From NCBI RefSeq assembly GCF_000496735.2, contig NZ_AYLO01000015.1, positions 13,277-53,777 on the forward strand: a DNA stretch of 40,501 bases, in the 5' to 3' direction. The DNA comes from Methyloglobulus morosus KoM1. Its GTDB lineage: Bacteria; Pseudomonadota; Gammaproteobacteria; Methylococcales; Methylomonadaceae. This document shows positions 8,325 to 17,084 of this stretch, piece after piece. Each line of letters begins with the position of its first letter. The stretch's first letter is position 1. Made by a program: the position numbers and the translations under genes. A model generated the notes under the pieces. That model was not told where the DNA came from. It ran no database searches and was given only the letters and a program-made list of their open reading frames with translations.

Positions 8325-8882
8325 TTAAGGCAAACCACGGGGAAATCCCGGCACAGTCGTCCAAAGCGGATTTTTAGGCTGTTGGCCATTTTCATCTTCA
8401 ATATTGACCCGATCCCAATCCGGCAATAAGCGCATGGCGGTTTCAAAGTTGTATTTGGCATCCCAAAATTGGCTATCCCTTTGTAATGCCTGTTTATAAG
8501 CCTGTTTTGCCAAGGTGACAGAAGTACGTGCTTCATCCAGCCGGGCGGCATCCACTTGGCCAATGGCTTGGTTCAAGTAGAGATTGCCTAAGTTATAACG
8601 GATTTTCGCCTGTAGCTGCTCATCGCCTTGATCGAGAATCGCACTTAACGTTGCCAAGGCATCTTCTGGCCGATGTTGTTTGACCAGATAAATCGCCCTA
8701 GCAAGCCGGACTTCGGGCGGGGCTAAACTGAGATTTGCTATGGAGGCATCGCGGCCTGCGAGCAACTCTTTGATTAACGCGTTTTTCTGAGATACGCCAA
8801 CCCATGACCCGCTTATAAGCATGGCCAACAATCCGCTCGACGCAAATGCAACCCAGATGAGTTGGTGGACAAAACGTTTCAT
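8325..8882 (-). CDS. mxaK: MxaK, TPR-like methanol dehydrogenase maturation protein
   Basis: A 185-residue protein with one N-terminal membrane segment (about residues 10-28) and a helical TPR-like domain facing the periplasm (RPEDALATLSAILDQ, then KIRYNLGNLYLNQAI, then QFWDAKYNFETAMRLLP). MxaK is required for active methanol dehydrogenase in Methylobacterium, but its biochemical role is unknown. It overlaps mxaC by four bases (8879-8882). The pattern of VWA protein, TPR protein, VWA protein resembles the Bat (BatA-BatB-BatC) arrangement. Identification rests on TPR content plus position in the mxaRSACKL order. Confidence 0.85.
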   Translation of the reverse strand: MKRFVHQLIWVAFASSGLLAMLISGSWVGVSQKNALIKELLAGRDASIANLSLAPPEVRLARAIYLVKQHRPEDALATLSAILDQGDEQLQAKIRYNLGNLYLNQAIGQVDAARLDEARTSVTLAKQAYKQALQRDSQFWDAKYNFETAMRLLPDWDRVNIEDENGQQPKNPLWTTVPGFPRGLP

Positions 8883-9865
8883 CCGATACGCACCTCAAAC
8901 AATTTCAGCATGAGCAGAAAGCCCAGCATTGCCGTTGCCCATTGATAACAAGCCTCAGTCAAATCGCGCTTAGGAATACGTTCGTAATAATGCAAAGGCC
9001 GATTTTCCAGTTGGCCTATATCATGGATCGCTTGCTGCATGGCTTTAGGGCTTTCCGCTTCGTAAGCTTGATAAGGTATGTTGAGGCTGCTAAAAAACAG
9101 GTTGAGATAGCGTTCCGGCATGGCATCTGCGGTATCGTCCCTAGGGTTTTCAGGGACGGCATTTAAGCCTGTGCTATTTTGGCTACGCAGAAAAATCCAG
9201 TACAAACGCACTTGGCTTTCCTTAAAAAGCTTACGCAATTCCAGTTCGCTGTCGGGATCGATAGCTGCCGCGCCGTCGGAAACCAATAGCAGCACCCGCG
9301 CTCCGGTCACGGGTTGCTGGCCGAAGAATGACAAGGCCATCGCCAAACCTTTGCTGATATTGGTATAAGCCAATGCAGGCGTTGACATCGCCGAGATAGC
9401 CGACTGGATGGCTTGCTTGTTTTCGGTCAATGGCATTACAAACAAGGGCGACGTACTGTAGGCGGCAATGCCTATGCGGTCTTGCTGCCGTTTGTCCACG
9501 AATTCCGATAATAAGCGTTTTGCCGCAAGCGATTTGGATTCTTCCACACCGTTCGGCGCTTTGCCCGCAAAGGTATTATCCATGCTGTTGCTCCTGTCCA
9601 AAAGCAGGACGATATGGGCACCGTGACCGACCCGCTCCATTTTCTGTTCTTTCAGGTAGATGCCGGATAAACCTAATATCAGTGCCGTAACGGTAGCCAT
9701 GCCGATTAACCTTAACAGTCCCGAGAAGAACATCGACAGCGGATCTGGCGGCAGCATAACAGGCCAGGAATAAGCTGTGGGTTTGATTCCGGTTTTGATT
9801 AACGGCAACAGCGTCAGCAACAACCCAGTTAATACCCAAGGCGTTTCAAAGGCAATGGCGGTCAA
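8879..9865 (-). CDS. mxaC: MxaC, von Willebrand factor A protein for methanol dehydrogenase maturation
   Basis: The 328-residue protein is BatA-like: N-terminal membrane segments (about residues 10-25 and 50-72), a VWA domain with a canonical MIDAS motif LLLDRSNSMDN (about residue 88) and LLLVSDGAAAIDPDSE (about 190), and a C-terminal membrane segment (about 308-325). MIDAS metal binding fits a role in calcium insertion into methanol dehydrogenase, as proposed for MxaACKL. It overlaps mxaA and mxaK by four bases each, so all three are translationally coupled. Confidence 0.9.
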   Translation of the reverse strand: MTAIAFETPWVLTGLLLTLLPLIKTGIKPTAYSWPVMLPPDPLSMFFSGLLRLIGMATVTALILGLSGIYLKEQKMERVGHGAHIVLLLDRSNSMDNTFAGKAPNGVEESKSLAAKRLLSEFVDKRQQDRIGIAAYSTSPLFVMPLTENKQAIQSAISAMSTPALAYTNISKGLAMALSFFGQQPVTGARVLLLVSDGAAAIDPDSELELRKLFKESQVRLYWIFLRSQNSTGLNAVPENPRDDTADAMPERYLNLFFSSLNIPYQAYEAESPKAMQQAIHDIGQLENRPLHYYERIPKRDLTEACYQWATAMLGFLLMLKLFEVRIG

Positions 9866-10773
9866 ACGCCACCCCGCTCAATTTTACGACAGTCAATGCA
9901 GAGTGCTTTTAATTGGAAAAACTCCTCTTCAGTGCAATATTTCCTGTCAGAAAAAAAATAGCGGTCAGAAAAAGCAAAAAACCAATCTATCTGGCCGGCT
10001 AGCTGTTTGAATTCCGGTTGTTTGGCATAAAAATCAGCCAAGCCATGCTTAAATAAGGGTTTGCTGTAGGTGTCATTAATGGCTTGGTGTATTGCTGTTA
10101 AGGCTTGATCGAGTTGTTGCCGAGTGAGTCCAGACATGTTTTTACAAGCAGTTTTAAAATGCTTCCGCTGTTTTGCCCAGGGAAATAACCCAAAGCAATA
10201 AGCCAGATAGAAACCGCTTGCTGCGAAAGTTACCAGAGTGATAGCTACGCCATTTTTATAGCTGCTCGTGTCAATTAAGTCAGGCTGGGCATCGGGCCTA
10301 AGATAAATCTTGCCTTCTTCTTTTCGGATTGCCAGTTCATGCAAGGGCGATAAGGTAAAATACCATTCGGGTACGGCTTGCTCGATTTTGTTGCCGTTTT
10401 GCTGAAAATACAAGGTAAATGCCGGAGTCTTCAACATCTTGACTTCCAGCGGCGAGTAAAAAATCTGATAGGTCAATTCGAGCAAATAACGCTTACCGTC
10501 ATCGGTTGCTTGTGTCGTCAACTTTGCGGTTTTCAGGTTAAGCCAGCGATTCTGATCTCCGGTAGCCGGAATGCTGTCTTGAATAATGTCCAATTGATGC
10601 CGGGTTTCAACGACAATGCGATGACGGATTTCATCACCGATGACATAGCCATAAGGCTTGGGCGCTTGAAGCTCAAAACGTGTGATCGGTTCTTGCAGGT
10701 TTGGGGAACAGCCCGTCATGGCTAATAATATCAACCAAAAGCGAATTAAGCGGAAACTTAAGTCCATCATCAA
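9862..10773 (-). CDS. mxaA: MxaA, lipoprotein for methanol dehydrogenase maturation
   Basis: A 303-residue protein with a lipoprotein-type signal (LLAMTGC, Cys at about 21), a periplasmic beta-rich domain (VIGDEIRHRIVVETRHQLD), a membrane segment at about residues 178-198 and a charged C-terminal domain. MxaA is one of the MxaACKL proteins needed for calcium-containing active methanol dehydrogenase; its molecular function is not established. Four-base ATGA overlaps join it to mxaS upstream and mxaC downstream. The call rests on gene order, topology and size rather than catalytic residues. Confidence 0.85.
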   Translation of the reverse strand: MMMDLSFRLIRFWLILLAMTGCSPNLQEPITRFELQAPKPYGYVIGDEIRHRIVVETRHQLDIIQDSIPATGDQNRWLNLKTAKLTTQATDDGKRYLLELTYQIFYSPLEVKMLKTPAFTLYFQQNGNKIEQAVPEWYFTLSPLHELAIRKEEGKIYLRPDAQPDLIDTSSYKNGVAITLVTFAASGFYLAYCFGLFPWAKQRKHFKTACKNMSGLTRQQLDQALTAIHQAINDTYSKPLFKHGLADFYAKQPEFKQLAGQIDWFFAFSDRYFFSDRKYCTEEEFFQLKALCIDCRKIERGGV

Positions 10774-11624
10774 CCCGCCAACTTATGAAAATAAGCGGTC
10801 AGGCGTTGTGCCTGAAAGTTGTCGATTATGAACAGCGGTTCTACACCGAAAGACCGAAATGCTTTCTGTAATTCGAGTTTACGTTGGGTGTATGCTTCGA
10901 TAATACGACACTTATAATTAGGACGTAGTAACAAGGTTTTGGTTTTGCCGGATTCCAGGTCTTTCAGCTTGACGATGCCCCAGTCCGGTAATGCCTGATA
11001 TTCGGATTCATCCCAGAATACGACCGGCACGACGATATGCTGTGTTAACTGTGCCATGAGCGCACTAATTTTCCCTAGCGGCATATAAAAATCCGAAGCC
11101 AGGAATAGCAATGACCGCTTGCTGGGTAAGACGGGCGATAACTGCCATAGGCTTTCGGCTTGGCTGGTAAAGGTGGCCTTAGCCAGCCGTTGGGCAAGTT
11201 CCGTTGCACTGCCAACACTTCGATTCGCCGCCAACAACCATTGCCGTTCCAGTTTTTTGCCGCAACCGATAAAAGTAAAACTGTCTCCAGTTTGTGTTGC
11301 GGATAACGCCGCCGACAAGACAAAATCGGCCAGTGCTTGTTGCCTGGAATGTTTCCCTTGATACCTCATGGAAGCCGACAGGTCGGCAATCAACACCACC
11401 GGAAGCTGGGTGTGTTGCTGGAATACTTTGACGCGATAGTTGCCGAAGGGATCCAATGCGCTGGCACGCAGGTCAAGGCGGCGTGGGTCGGGTCTTGCCA
11501 ATAACGAATCATGGCGAGTAAATAACTGGCCACTCCCTGCCATCTGCCCACGATGTGCGCCCAGTGACGGACGATGGCCTAATGGCGGTATTTTATAGAT
11601 AAAAGGTTCAACGCGTGCCGTCAT
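10770..11624 (-). CDS. mxaS: MxaS, DUF58/VWA-fold protein of the methanol dehydrogenase cluster
   Basis: A 284-residue soluble DUF58 protein. It has the family stretch GSGQLFTRHDSLLARPDPRR in the N-terminal half, a MIDAS-like VVLIADLSASMRY motif (about residue 77) and FLASDFYMP (about 173). DUF58 proteins almost always accompany a MoxR ATPase, here mxaR two genes upstream. Presumed role: cytosolic partner of MxaR in a chaperone-like complex that matures methanol dehydrogenase. It overlaps mxaA by four bases and starts five bases after the preceding membrane protein. Confidence 0.9.
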   Translation of the reverse strand: MTARVEPFIYKIPPLGHRPSLGAHRGQMAGSGQLFTRHDSLLARPDPRRLDLRASALDPFGNYRVKVFQQHTQLPVVLIADLSASMRYQGKHSRQQALADFVLSAALSATQTGDSFTFIGCGKKLERQWLLAANRSVGSATELAQRLAKATFTSQAESLWQLSPVLPSKRSLLFLASDFYMPLGKISALMAQLTQHIVVPVVFWDESEYQALPDWGIVKLKDLESGKTKTLLLRPNYKCRIIEAYTQRKLELQKAFRSFGVEPLFIIDNFQAQRLTAYFHKLAG

Positions 11625-11629
11625 CGTGG

Positions 11630-12316
11630 TTATTGGACAACAACCAAATAAACCAACAACCCAGTCGCTGCGGCATAAACTGGCGCTGCAATTCGGACAG
11701 GGATGCCCATCATCAAGCCGACTACACCGGAAAATGATTTGTCTTCGCGATTATAAATCGCTTCACCTAAAAGCCAAAGCAAGGAGTTGAATAAGGCAAG
11801 CACGATGATCGAACACAGCCCGACACCGCTGAACAAGAATGATTTTGAAGCCAGCATGGCGGTGCGGTCGCTGGCATGGAAATAGTTTGCTGCCAAAATA
11901 CCGACCATCAGCCCGCCCTCATCGAAAGCCACCAGAAAAAAGGTATAGGTAAACCGTCTGAGTGTAACGACAAATCCATGGACACTATCCAACTTAAGGG
12001 CAAGGTATTGGATAGGCAGGCACAGCGCAAACATTAACAAGCCGATTACCGTGAGCAGCACCCAGAAATTGAAACCGACCGCTTCGTTGACCGCTCCCGT
12101 GTAATAAGCGGCATAAGCGACCCCCGCATATTTGTCCAATGTCCCCGCCACAAACGAACTGACGAAGCCGACGCTAAACCACGTCAGATAGGTTTCGGTG
12201 AAATGGCCGATCCCCGCTTTTGGGATAATCAAGACTAGGTAATCTCGGATAGATTTCATTGGCAATACGTTTGCAGCGTGAGGTGCGGATGCCCCAGGGT
12301 TGTCTTTCATGTTCAA
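11630..12316 (-). CDS. Multipass membrane protein of unknown function between mxaR and mxaS
   Basis: A 228-residue protein with roughly five or six hydrophobic segments (about residues 45-70, 84-104, 118-140, 158-180, 200-226) and an Asn-terminated cytosolic N-tail. No known domain is recognised. It overlaps mxaR by four bases (ATGA at 12313-12316) and lies five bases before mxaS, so it is a true operon member inserted in the otherwise standard mxaR-S order. It could be an anchor for the cytosolic MoxR/DUF58 pair or a transporter supplying calcium or PQQ-related substrate; both are guesses. The predicted orientation and absence of a signal peptide say only that it is an inner-membrane protein. 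Confidence 0.75.
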   Translation of the reverse strand: MNMKDNPGASAPHAANVLPMKSIRDYLVLIIPKAGIGHFTETYLTWFSVGFVSSFVAGTLDKYAGVAYAAYYTGAVNEAVGFNFWVLLTVIGLLMFALCLPIQYLALKLDSVHGFVVTLRRFTYTFFLVAFDEGGLMVGILAANYFHASDRTAMLASKSFLFSGVGLCSIIVLALFNSLLWLLGEAIYNREDKSFSGVVGLMMGIPVRIAAPVYAAATGLLVYLVVVQ

Positions 12317-13332
12317 GGCGCGGCAATCTGGTTAAGGATACCGCTGACCAATTGCGGTAATATTTCATCTTTACGATAAGCATAACTGGGATTTAAAAAC
12401 AGCCGGTGCATCATGATGACGGGGAATACGGCTTGCAAATCTTCCGGGAATAACGCAGTCCGATTTTGCAGCCAAGCGCGAACTTTGGCGGCACGGATCA
12501 GGTAACTCATCCCTCTGGGACTTACGCCAGCATGGAGCAACTGTGGCATATCGACATCAGCCAGATTAATGCCAAATTGTTGTGGGTTTGACGTGGCTTT
12601 CCACAACGCCAATGCATATTTTCGCAAAGCAGGGCTTGCAATGACTGCCTGTTGAATGAGTTGAGCGATGTCGTTCAGTTGATAATGAGCGATCAGCCCT
12701 GGTTCGACGTTTTCAATCAGCTTATCGACATCATGGTAACGTGGGTCGAACATCAGTTGGTCCAGCAATACGTCATCATTGGGTGGATCAATCTTGATTT
12801 CCATCAAAAACCGGTCACGGGCGGCGGCGGGGAGCTCAAAGGTTTCTTCGCGTTCGACCCGGTTGCGGTCGGCAAAAACCTGGACATAAGGTAATTGGAA
12901 TTCTGTATTGAAGGCCGATACGCTACGCTCTGCCATGACCCGTAATAATAACGAATGCACTTGCGGACGGGCGCGGTTGATTTCGTTGAAAAAAAACGTC
13001 GAAAGCTGGTCGCCGTGCGTCAATAAAGGCCCTGGATCGACACAAGGCTTGGCATTCCTGTCCAAATAGGTGTAATAAATGAGGTCGGAGGGCATCAGGT
13101 CGATGGTGCCTTCAATGCGCTGATACTGGCCGCCCAAACCCCTTGCCAATGCTCGCAGCAGCGTGGTCTTGCCCACGCCGACATTACCTTCCAGCAAGAT
13201 ATGGCCACGGGTAAAAACCGCCGTAATAAGATGCCTGACTAAGGGATTTAATCCGATAACCGTCTGGTTAACCTGGTTTTCAAGTGTAAGTGCCTGGTTG
13301 CGCCAATCGGCGAGCTGATGTTCTACGGTCAT
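12313..13332 (-). CDS. mxaR: MxaR, MoxR-family AAA+ ATPase
   Basis: AAA+ chaperone-like ATPase proposed to act with MxaS in methanol dehydrogenase activation. The 339-residue form has Walker A GNVGVGKTTLLRAL (about residue 47), Walker B STFFFNEINRARPQ (about 115), arginine-rich sensor region AARDRF (about 175) and a C-terminal lid with SPRGMSYLIRAAK. I chose ATG 13332-13330 (MTVEHQLADW). An in-frame ATG 27 bases upstream lies in the loop of a terminator hairpin and has no ribosome site, so it is unlikely to be used. It is the first gene after that hairpin. Confidence 0.92.
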   Translation of the reverse strand: MTVEHQLADWRNQALTLENQVNQTVIGLNPLVRHLITAVFTRGHILLEGNVGVGKTTLLRALARGLGGQYQRIEGTIDLMPSDLIYYTYLDRNAKPCVDPGPLLTHGDQLSTFFFNEINRARPQVHSLLLRVMAERSVSAFNTEFQLPYVQVFADRNRVEREETFELPAAARDRFLMEIKIDPPNDDVLLDQLMFDPRYHDVDKLIENVEPGLIAHYQLNDIAQLIQQAVIASPALRKYALALWKATSNPQQFGINLADVDMPQLLHAGVSPRGMSYLIRAAKVRAWLQNRTALFPEDLQAVFPVIMMHRLFLNPSYAYRKDEILPQLVSGILNQIAAP

Positions 13333-13341
13333 AGTTTTTGT

Positions 13342-13376
13342 AAAAAAACTCCGGCGCATGGCGGATTGCCGGAGTT
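13342..13376 (-). terminator. Intrinsic terminator/attenuator between mxaI and mxaR
   Basis: On the minus strand a nine-base stem AACTCCGGC (13376-13368) and GCCGGAGTT (13355-13347) with a 12-base loop is followed by a run of U residues (13348-13342). This is a textbook Rho-independent terminator placed inside the operon. It would cut most transcripts after mxaI and let a fraction read into mxaR-S-A-C-K-L. Confidence 0.8.
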
Positions 13377-13408
13377 AAGGGTTTAGTCTTAAAAAACACT
13401 ACAAGATA

Positions 13409-13499
13409 GGAATTTGTTGGGAGATACCTCGCCGCAAATTCCAAGGAGAAACATGGGCAGTACCCGTGCCCATATCAAAAGGGAAATAACTAATTTCCC
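13409..13499 (-). repeat. Three tandem hairpins after mxaI
   Basis: Reading along the plus strand: GGAATTTG (13409-13416) pairs with CAAATTCC (13435-13442); ATGGGCA (13453-13459) with TGCCCAT (13467-13473); GGGAAAT (13481-13487) with ATTTCCC (13493-13499). The last overlaps the mxaI stop codon. With the terminator at 13342-13376 this makes four stem-loops in about 160 bases, suited to stabilising the 3' end of the mxaFJGI mRNA. Confidence 0.65.
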
Positions 13500-13771
13500 T
13501 CTACTTCATAAACAAACTTGCCGGTCTGGGAGAGTTGTTTCCAGCGCTTTTCGTTACGCGCTTCCATCTCTTTGATCGACTGGGCTTGTTTATTCAGTTC
13601 GTTAGGGTCGTGCTTGGGGTCGTACTTGCTGCCCGCGACCTGTTCTGGATAACCTGGCTTGGCTTCCCAGCAAACCCCGGGTTCTTTACAATTGGTTCCG
13701 TCATAAGCCATCACTTGAAAACTCAGGCTTAATGCGATTGCAGTTAATGTACTAGTCAATAAAGTTTTCAT
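13490..13771 (-). CDS. mxaI: Methanol dehydrogenase small (beta) subunit MxaI
   Basis: Small subunit of the periplasmic alpha2-beta2 PQQ methanol dehydrogenase. The 93-residue precursor has a signal peptide (about residues 1-22, cleavage after VMA) and a mature chain starting YDGTNCKEPGVCWEAKPGYP with the two cysteines of the conserved disulfide and a long Lys/Glu-rich helix (EMEARNEKRWKQL). This subunit occurs only with MxaF-type, calcium enzymes. It follows mxaG by 13 bases. Confidence 0.96.
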   Translation of the reverse strand: MKTLLTSTLTAIALSLSFQVMAYDGTNCKEPGVCWEAKPGYPEQVAGSKYDPKHDPNELNKQAQSIKEMEARNEKRWKQLSQTGKFVYEVEGN

Positions 13772-13784
13772 CTATTTTTCCTCA

Positions 13785-14264
13785 TTATTGTTTTAACCAT
13801 TCGGCCTTACTTTTATCGCCGGTATAAATCGAGCGGAGAAATGCCATGATTTGCAACATTTCATCGGTATTAAAGTTGACGTACTGCGGCCCCATCATGC
13901 CGTTCGCACCACCAAACAAAGTTTCAAACAAGCCTATGTCAGTGCCGTTACGCGGATAAGTCCAGTAATCGTCAGCCAAGCCTGGGCCTAATTTGCCTTC
14001 AGCCTCATGACCGTGACAACCGGAACATCCTGTCATATAAAGACTTTTGCCTTTTTCTTCGATGTCCTTCTTACCGTTGTAGGGGTTTTTTCCGTCTTTC
14101 ATGAATTGCTTAAAAGCGTCGGTATCGCCACCTTTTTTAGCAAAACTCATGTCCAAGGTTTCCCCGGTAATGGTATTACGGAGGGTTATCTCCGCAGAAG
14201 CAAAAGGACTTACCAATATCATGGTTACGCCGATACCCACCATTATTTTTGAAAGTTTTATCAT
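13785..14264 (-). CDS. mxaG: Cytochrome cL (MxaG), electron acceptor of methanol dehydrogenase
   Basis: Periplasmic class I c-type cytochrome that takes electrons from PQQ in MxaFI. The 159-residue precursor has a signal peptide (about 1-24, SPFASA cleavage) and one heme motif, CSGCH (about residue 79), followed by EGKLGPGLADDYWTYP, characteristic of cytochrome cL; a candidate axial Met is in NGMMGPQY (about 122). It lies nine bases after mxaJ and 13 bases before mxaI. Confidence 0.95.
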   Translation of the reverse strand: MIKLSKIMVGIGVTMILVSPFASAEITLRNTITGETLDMSFAKKGGDTDAFKQFMKDGKNPYNGKKDIEEKGKSLYMTGCSGCHGHEAEGKLGPGLADDYWTYPRNGTDIGLFETLFGGANGMMGPQYVNFNTDEMLQIMAFLRSIYTGDKSKAEWLKQ

Positions 14265-14273
14265 CTTATTTCC

Positions 14274-15137
14274 TTAATTATTTTTTGCCATCGCGGACTG
14301 GTCTTCCGTCACTAGCGGGATATTTTCCGCTTCCAGAATTTCTTCAATATCACCTTGCTTATCTTTAATAAGCGCATTCAATGCGTTCAATAATTCGCGG
14401 TCATCTTTACGAACACCCATTGAGGTACTGAAATGGTGTGGCACTTTCTGACCATCGGCACGGACGTTGTTGTCTGGAATCACCGTCATCGCCAAAGGCA
14501 CTGAAGATTCCTTAACATAGCGCGCCGCCGCCGGCCCCCAAAGCACAGCAACTTCGGCTTTACCTGAAGCGACTTCCGAAACTAACTTGGAATTTTCATA
14601 TTTCACATACTGGTTGCGCGGGGATTTAAAACCGACCAACTCATGCTGGTAATTGAACATATCGTTATAGCGTCCAATCGCCCGTAACATGGTTTCTGCC
14701 GGTGTACCTGGCATGAAAGCAATATTTTTGGCTTTCTTGATTAACTCGCCGTCCCAGTTTTGCGCTGAATCAGCATCTTGCTCTTTGGTAATGAAGACAT
14801 AACCCGAACGGTAATACGGCTCGGTGGTGGCAACGCGAGGATCGCCGGTATCCAAGCCCATCACCAGTTCGCATTGTTTCTTGTCCAGCAAGTCCCGGAT
14901 GAAATAACGTGGGTCTTTCCAACTGACATACTCAATCTTCCGTCCCAATCCCCTGCCAACGAATTCGGCCAGTTTGTTCTCAAAGCCTTCGCCTTTACTG
15001 TTGGAGTACGGCATTTCATTTTCCGCCGCGCAGACTTTTAATGGGATGCCCTGCTGCTTGGCTTCAACCTCTGGCAGTTGCGCACAGGCACTTAAGCCCA
15101 GCGAACTCAGTAGAACTAATGTTATTTTTGATGGCAT
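14274..15137 (-). CDS. mxaJ: MxaJ, periplasmic solute-binding-like protein of the methanol dehydrogenase cluster
   Basis: A 287-residue type-2 periplasmic binding-protein fold (SBP_bac_3-like), thought to help methanol dehydrogenase maturation. I chose ATG 15137-15135 because it starts a lipoprotein-type signal, LSSLGLSAC with Cys at about residue 18, and has an AGAG ribosome site. A longer open frame begins inside the upstream hairpin and is not credible. Typical features: LKVCAAENEMPYSN after the signal and LVMGLDTGDPRVATTEPYYR. It sits between mxaF and mxaG and is separated from mxaF by the 86-base palindrome. Confidence 0.93.
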   Translation of the reverse strand: MPSKITLVLLSSLGLSACAQLPEVEAKQQGIPLKVCAAENEMPYSNSKGEGFENKLAEFVGRGLGRKIEYVSWKDPRYFIRDLLDKKQCELVMGLDTGDPRVATTEPYYRSGYVFITKEQDADSAQNWDGELIKKAKNIAFMPGTPAETMLRAIGRYNDMFNYQHELVGFKSPRNQYVKYENSKLVSEVASGKAEVAVLWGPAAARYVKESSVPLAMTVIPDNNVRADGQKVPHHFSTSMGVRKDDRELLNALNALIKDKQGDIEEILEAENIPLVTEDQSAMAKNN

Positions 15138-15164
15138 GATTTTTCTCTTAAATCCAATAATGCC

Positions 15165-15250
15165 GTAGGATGTGCTGAACGAAGTGAAGCGCATCGTTCG
15201 CGTGAGTTTTGATCCTCGACCGATGCGCCTCGTACCTCGGCACATCCTAC
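15165..15250. repeat. REP-like palindrome between mxaF and mxaJ
   Basis: Outer arms GTAGGATGTG (15165-15174) and CACATCCTAC (15241-15250) are perfect inverted repeats, and inner arms GCGCATCG (15189-15196) and CGATGCGC (15221-15228) are too. The whole 86 bases would form a long hairpin in the mRNA right after mxaF. No U tract follows, so it looks more like an RNA-stabilising or processing element than a terminator. Sequence type resembles dispersed REP/REPIN elements. Confidence 0.85.
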
Positions 15251-15275
15251 ATTTGGGGTATTCCTAAATTAGGTC

Positions 15276-17084
15276 TTACAAAGAAAACACCATCACGCCG
15301 CCGCCCATTTGGGTGTGGTGCGCCAGCTCTTTGAAAGCGCCTACCGCACCTAAACCGGCTGTCGGGTCTTTCAGGTCGAACACCAAGCCAACACCAGGCC
15401 AGCCGCCGACACCGTAGTAGATGGCGACATATTGCTTACCATCATGTTTGTAAGTAATGGGGTGGCCAATTACACCGGAAGGCAATTTGAATTTCCACAG
15501 TTCTTCACCGGTCTCGGAATGACGCGCTTTAATCCAGCCGTCCAATGTACCGTAGAACACCAAGTCGCCCGCAGTCGCCATCGTGCCGCCCCAAACCGCG
15601 AATTTTTCCTGGACTTCCCATTTGAATTCCCCAGTTACGGAGTTCATGGCTTTGACTTGCCCTAATGTGCCTTTAGGCCCTGGGTACATATTCAAGGTTG
15701 CGCCTACGAAGAACTGTCCGGCGCGATAAGGCAACATGAACGGTTCCCAATCCATACAAATGTGGTTGATGCCCATGAAGAATAGCTTTCTGGCAGGATC
15801 ATAAGACTCTATACCTTGGTTGTGATAACCCATAGCCGACGGGCAAATGCCTTTGGCTTCATGGTCCATGTGGGTTGAATATTCAGGATCGCGTACCGGC
15901 AAACCGGTTTTTAGGTCAACGTGTTTCACCCAGTTTACGGTGTTGTCTATCTTGAATGCATTAACCAAAGTACCGTTTTCCCGGTTTAGGGTGTACACCA
16001 AGCCGTTACGGTCTGGATGGGTCAACAATTTAGTTTTTTTGCCGTCCACCATTTGCTCTGATAAGCCCATGTAGTTAACACCTGCATAATCCCACTCGTC
16101 GTGTGGTGTTTTTTGGTAACCGAATTTCGCTTCACCGGTATCGACATCACGACCCCAGATGGTCATTGTCCATTTGTTGTCGCCTGGACGCATGGTTTCG
16201 TTCCACGGCGCAGGGTTGCCTGAGCCGTAATAAATCATGTTAAGTTCAGAGTCGAACGCATACCAGCCCCAGTTGGTGCCGCCGCCGATTTTCCAGGCAT
16301 CGCCTTCCCAGGTTTTTAGCCCTAAGCCGAATTGGCCATAATGCGGATTGGCGCTGTTGAAGTCTTTCGCCAGCTTAATGTCTTCGTCAGGGCCTGTGGC
16401 ATAAACCCGCCATGCTTGCTTGCCGTCTTTGATGTTATAAGCGGTGGCGTAACCGCGTACGCCTAATTCAGCGCCGGAACTGCCCACAATCACTTTATCT
16501 TTGGCGACAAAAGGCGCAATGGTCAAGGTCGAACCCATTGCGATATCGGAGTTCTCCATTTTCCAGAGCAAATCCCCGGTCTTGGCATTTAGGGCCACAA
16601 TATGGCCGTCTAGCTGATTGAGGAAAATGGTTGCGGGATAGCCATCGCCTTGCGGCGCATAAGCCAAACCACGGTTAACGACATCGCAACACGCCACAGC
16701 GCGGGCGGCAGGATTTTGTTTGGGCTTGTATTGCCAGAGGATTTTGTCAGGCTCTTTAAGGTCGAGTGCGAAAATATTGTTTGGATAGGGCGTATGTACA
16801 TACATGATGCCATCAACAACCAAAGGCCCGCCTTCGTGGCCATTCAGCACGCCAGTAGAAAAGGACCACGCCACTTTCAGGTTTTTGACATTGGTGACAT
16901 TGATGTCGTACATGTCACTGAAATGGGTCGCACTGTAATCCTTGGTTTGCATGACCCAATTGGTATTCTGTTTGGACAGCTGATCCAATTCTTTGTTGGC
17001 ATACGCAGATTGTGTTGCGGTTAGCAGCAAGACCGCCAGCGTCGCCGTACCCCCCATATTCCGCGCAAATTTTTTAATTTGCAT
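15276..17084 (-). CDS. mxaF: Methanol dehydrogenase large subunit MxaF (calcium/PQQ type)
   Basis: Periplasmic PQQ enzyme oxidising methanol to formaldehyde, central to methane metabolism. The 602-residue precursor has a signal peptide cleaved after SAYA (29), which puts all known active-site residues at the standard mature numbers: adjacent cysteines 103-104 (ACCDVV), calcium ligands Glu177 (GAELG) and Asn261 (GSGNPAPW), and catalytic Asp303 (DEWDYAGVN). The residue two after the catalytic Asp is Ala, not Asp, so this is MxaF and not lanthanide XoxF. A strong GGAGGAG ribosome site precedes ATG. Eight-bladed propeller tryptophan-docking motifs occur throughout. It is the first gene of the operon. 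Confidence 0.98.
   Translation of the reverse strand: MQIKKFARNMGGTATLAVLLLTATQSAYANKELDQLSKQNTNWVMQTKDYSATHFSDMYDINVTNVKNLKVAWSFSTGVLNGHEGGPLVVDGIMYVHTPYPNNIFALDLKEPDKILWQYKPKQNPAARAVACCDVVNRGLAYAPQGDGYPATIFLNQLDGHIVALNAKTGDLLWKMENSDIAMGSTLTIAPFVAKDKVIVGSSGAELGVRGYATAYNIKDGKQAWRVYATGPDEDIKLAKDFNSANPHYGQFGLGLKTWEGDAWKIGGGTNWGWYAFDSELNMIYYGSGNPAPWNETMRPGDNKWTMTIWGRDVDTGEAKFGYQKTPHDEWDYAGVNYMGLSEQMVDGKKTKLLTHPDRNGLVYTLNRENGTLVNAFKIDNTVNWVKHVDLKTGLPVRDPEYSTHMDHEAKGICPSAMGYHNQGIESYDPARKLFFMGINHICMDWEPFMLPYRAGQFFVGATLNMYPGPKGTLGQVKAMNSVTGEFKWEVQEKFAVWGGTMATAGDLVFYGTLDGWIKARHSETGEELWKFKLPSGVIGHPITYKHDGKQYVAIYYGVGGWPGVGLVFDLKDPTAGLGAVGAFKELAHHTQMGGGVMVFSL

Noticed and set aside
13333-13359. Upstream ATG giving a nine-residue longer MxaR
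   Set aside because: It lies in the loop of the intrinsic terminator and has no ribosome site; ATG 13332 fits better.
15276-17084. XoxF (lanthanide) identity for the methanol dehydrogenase
   Set aside because: The residue two positions after catalytic Asp303 is Ala, and mxaI is present next to it. Both indicate MxaF.
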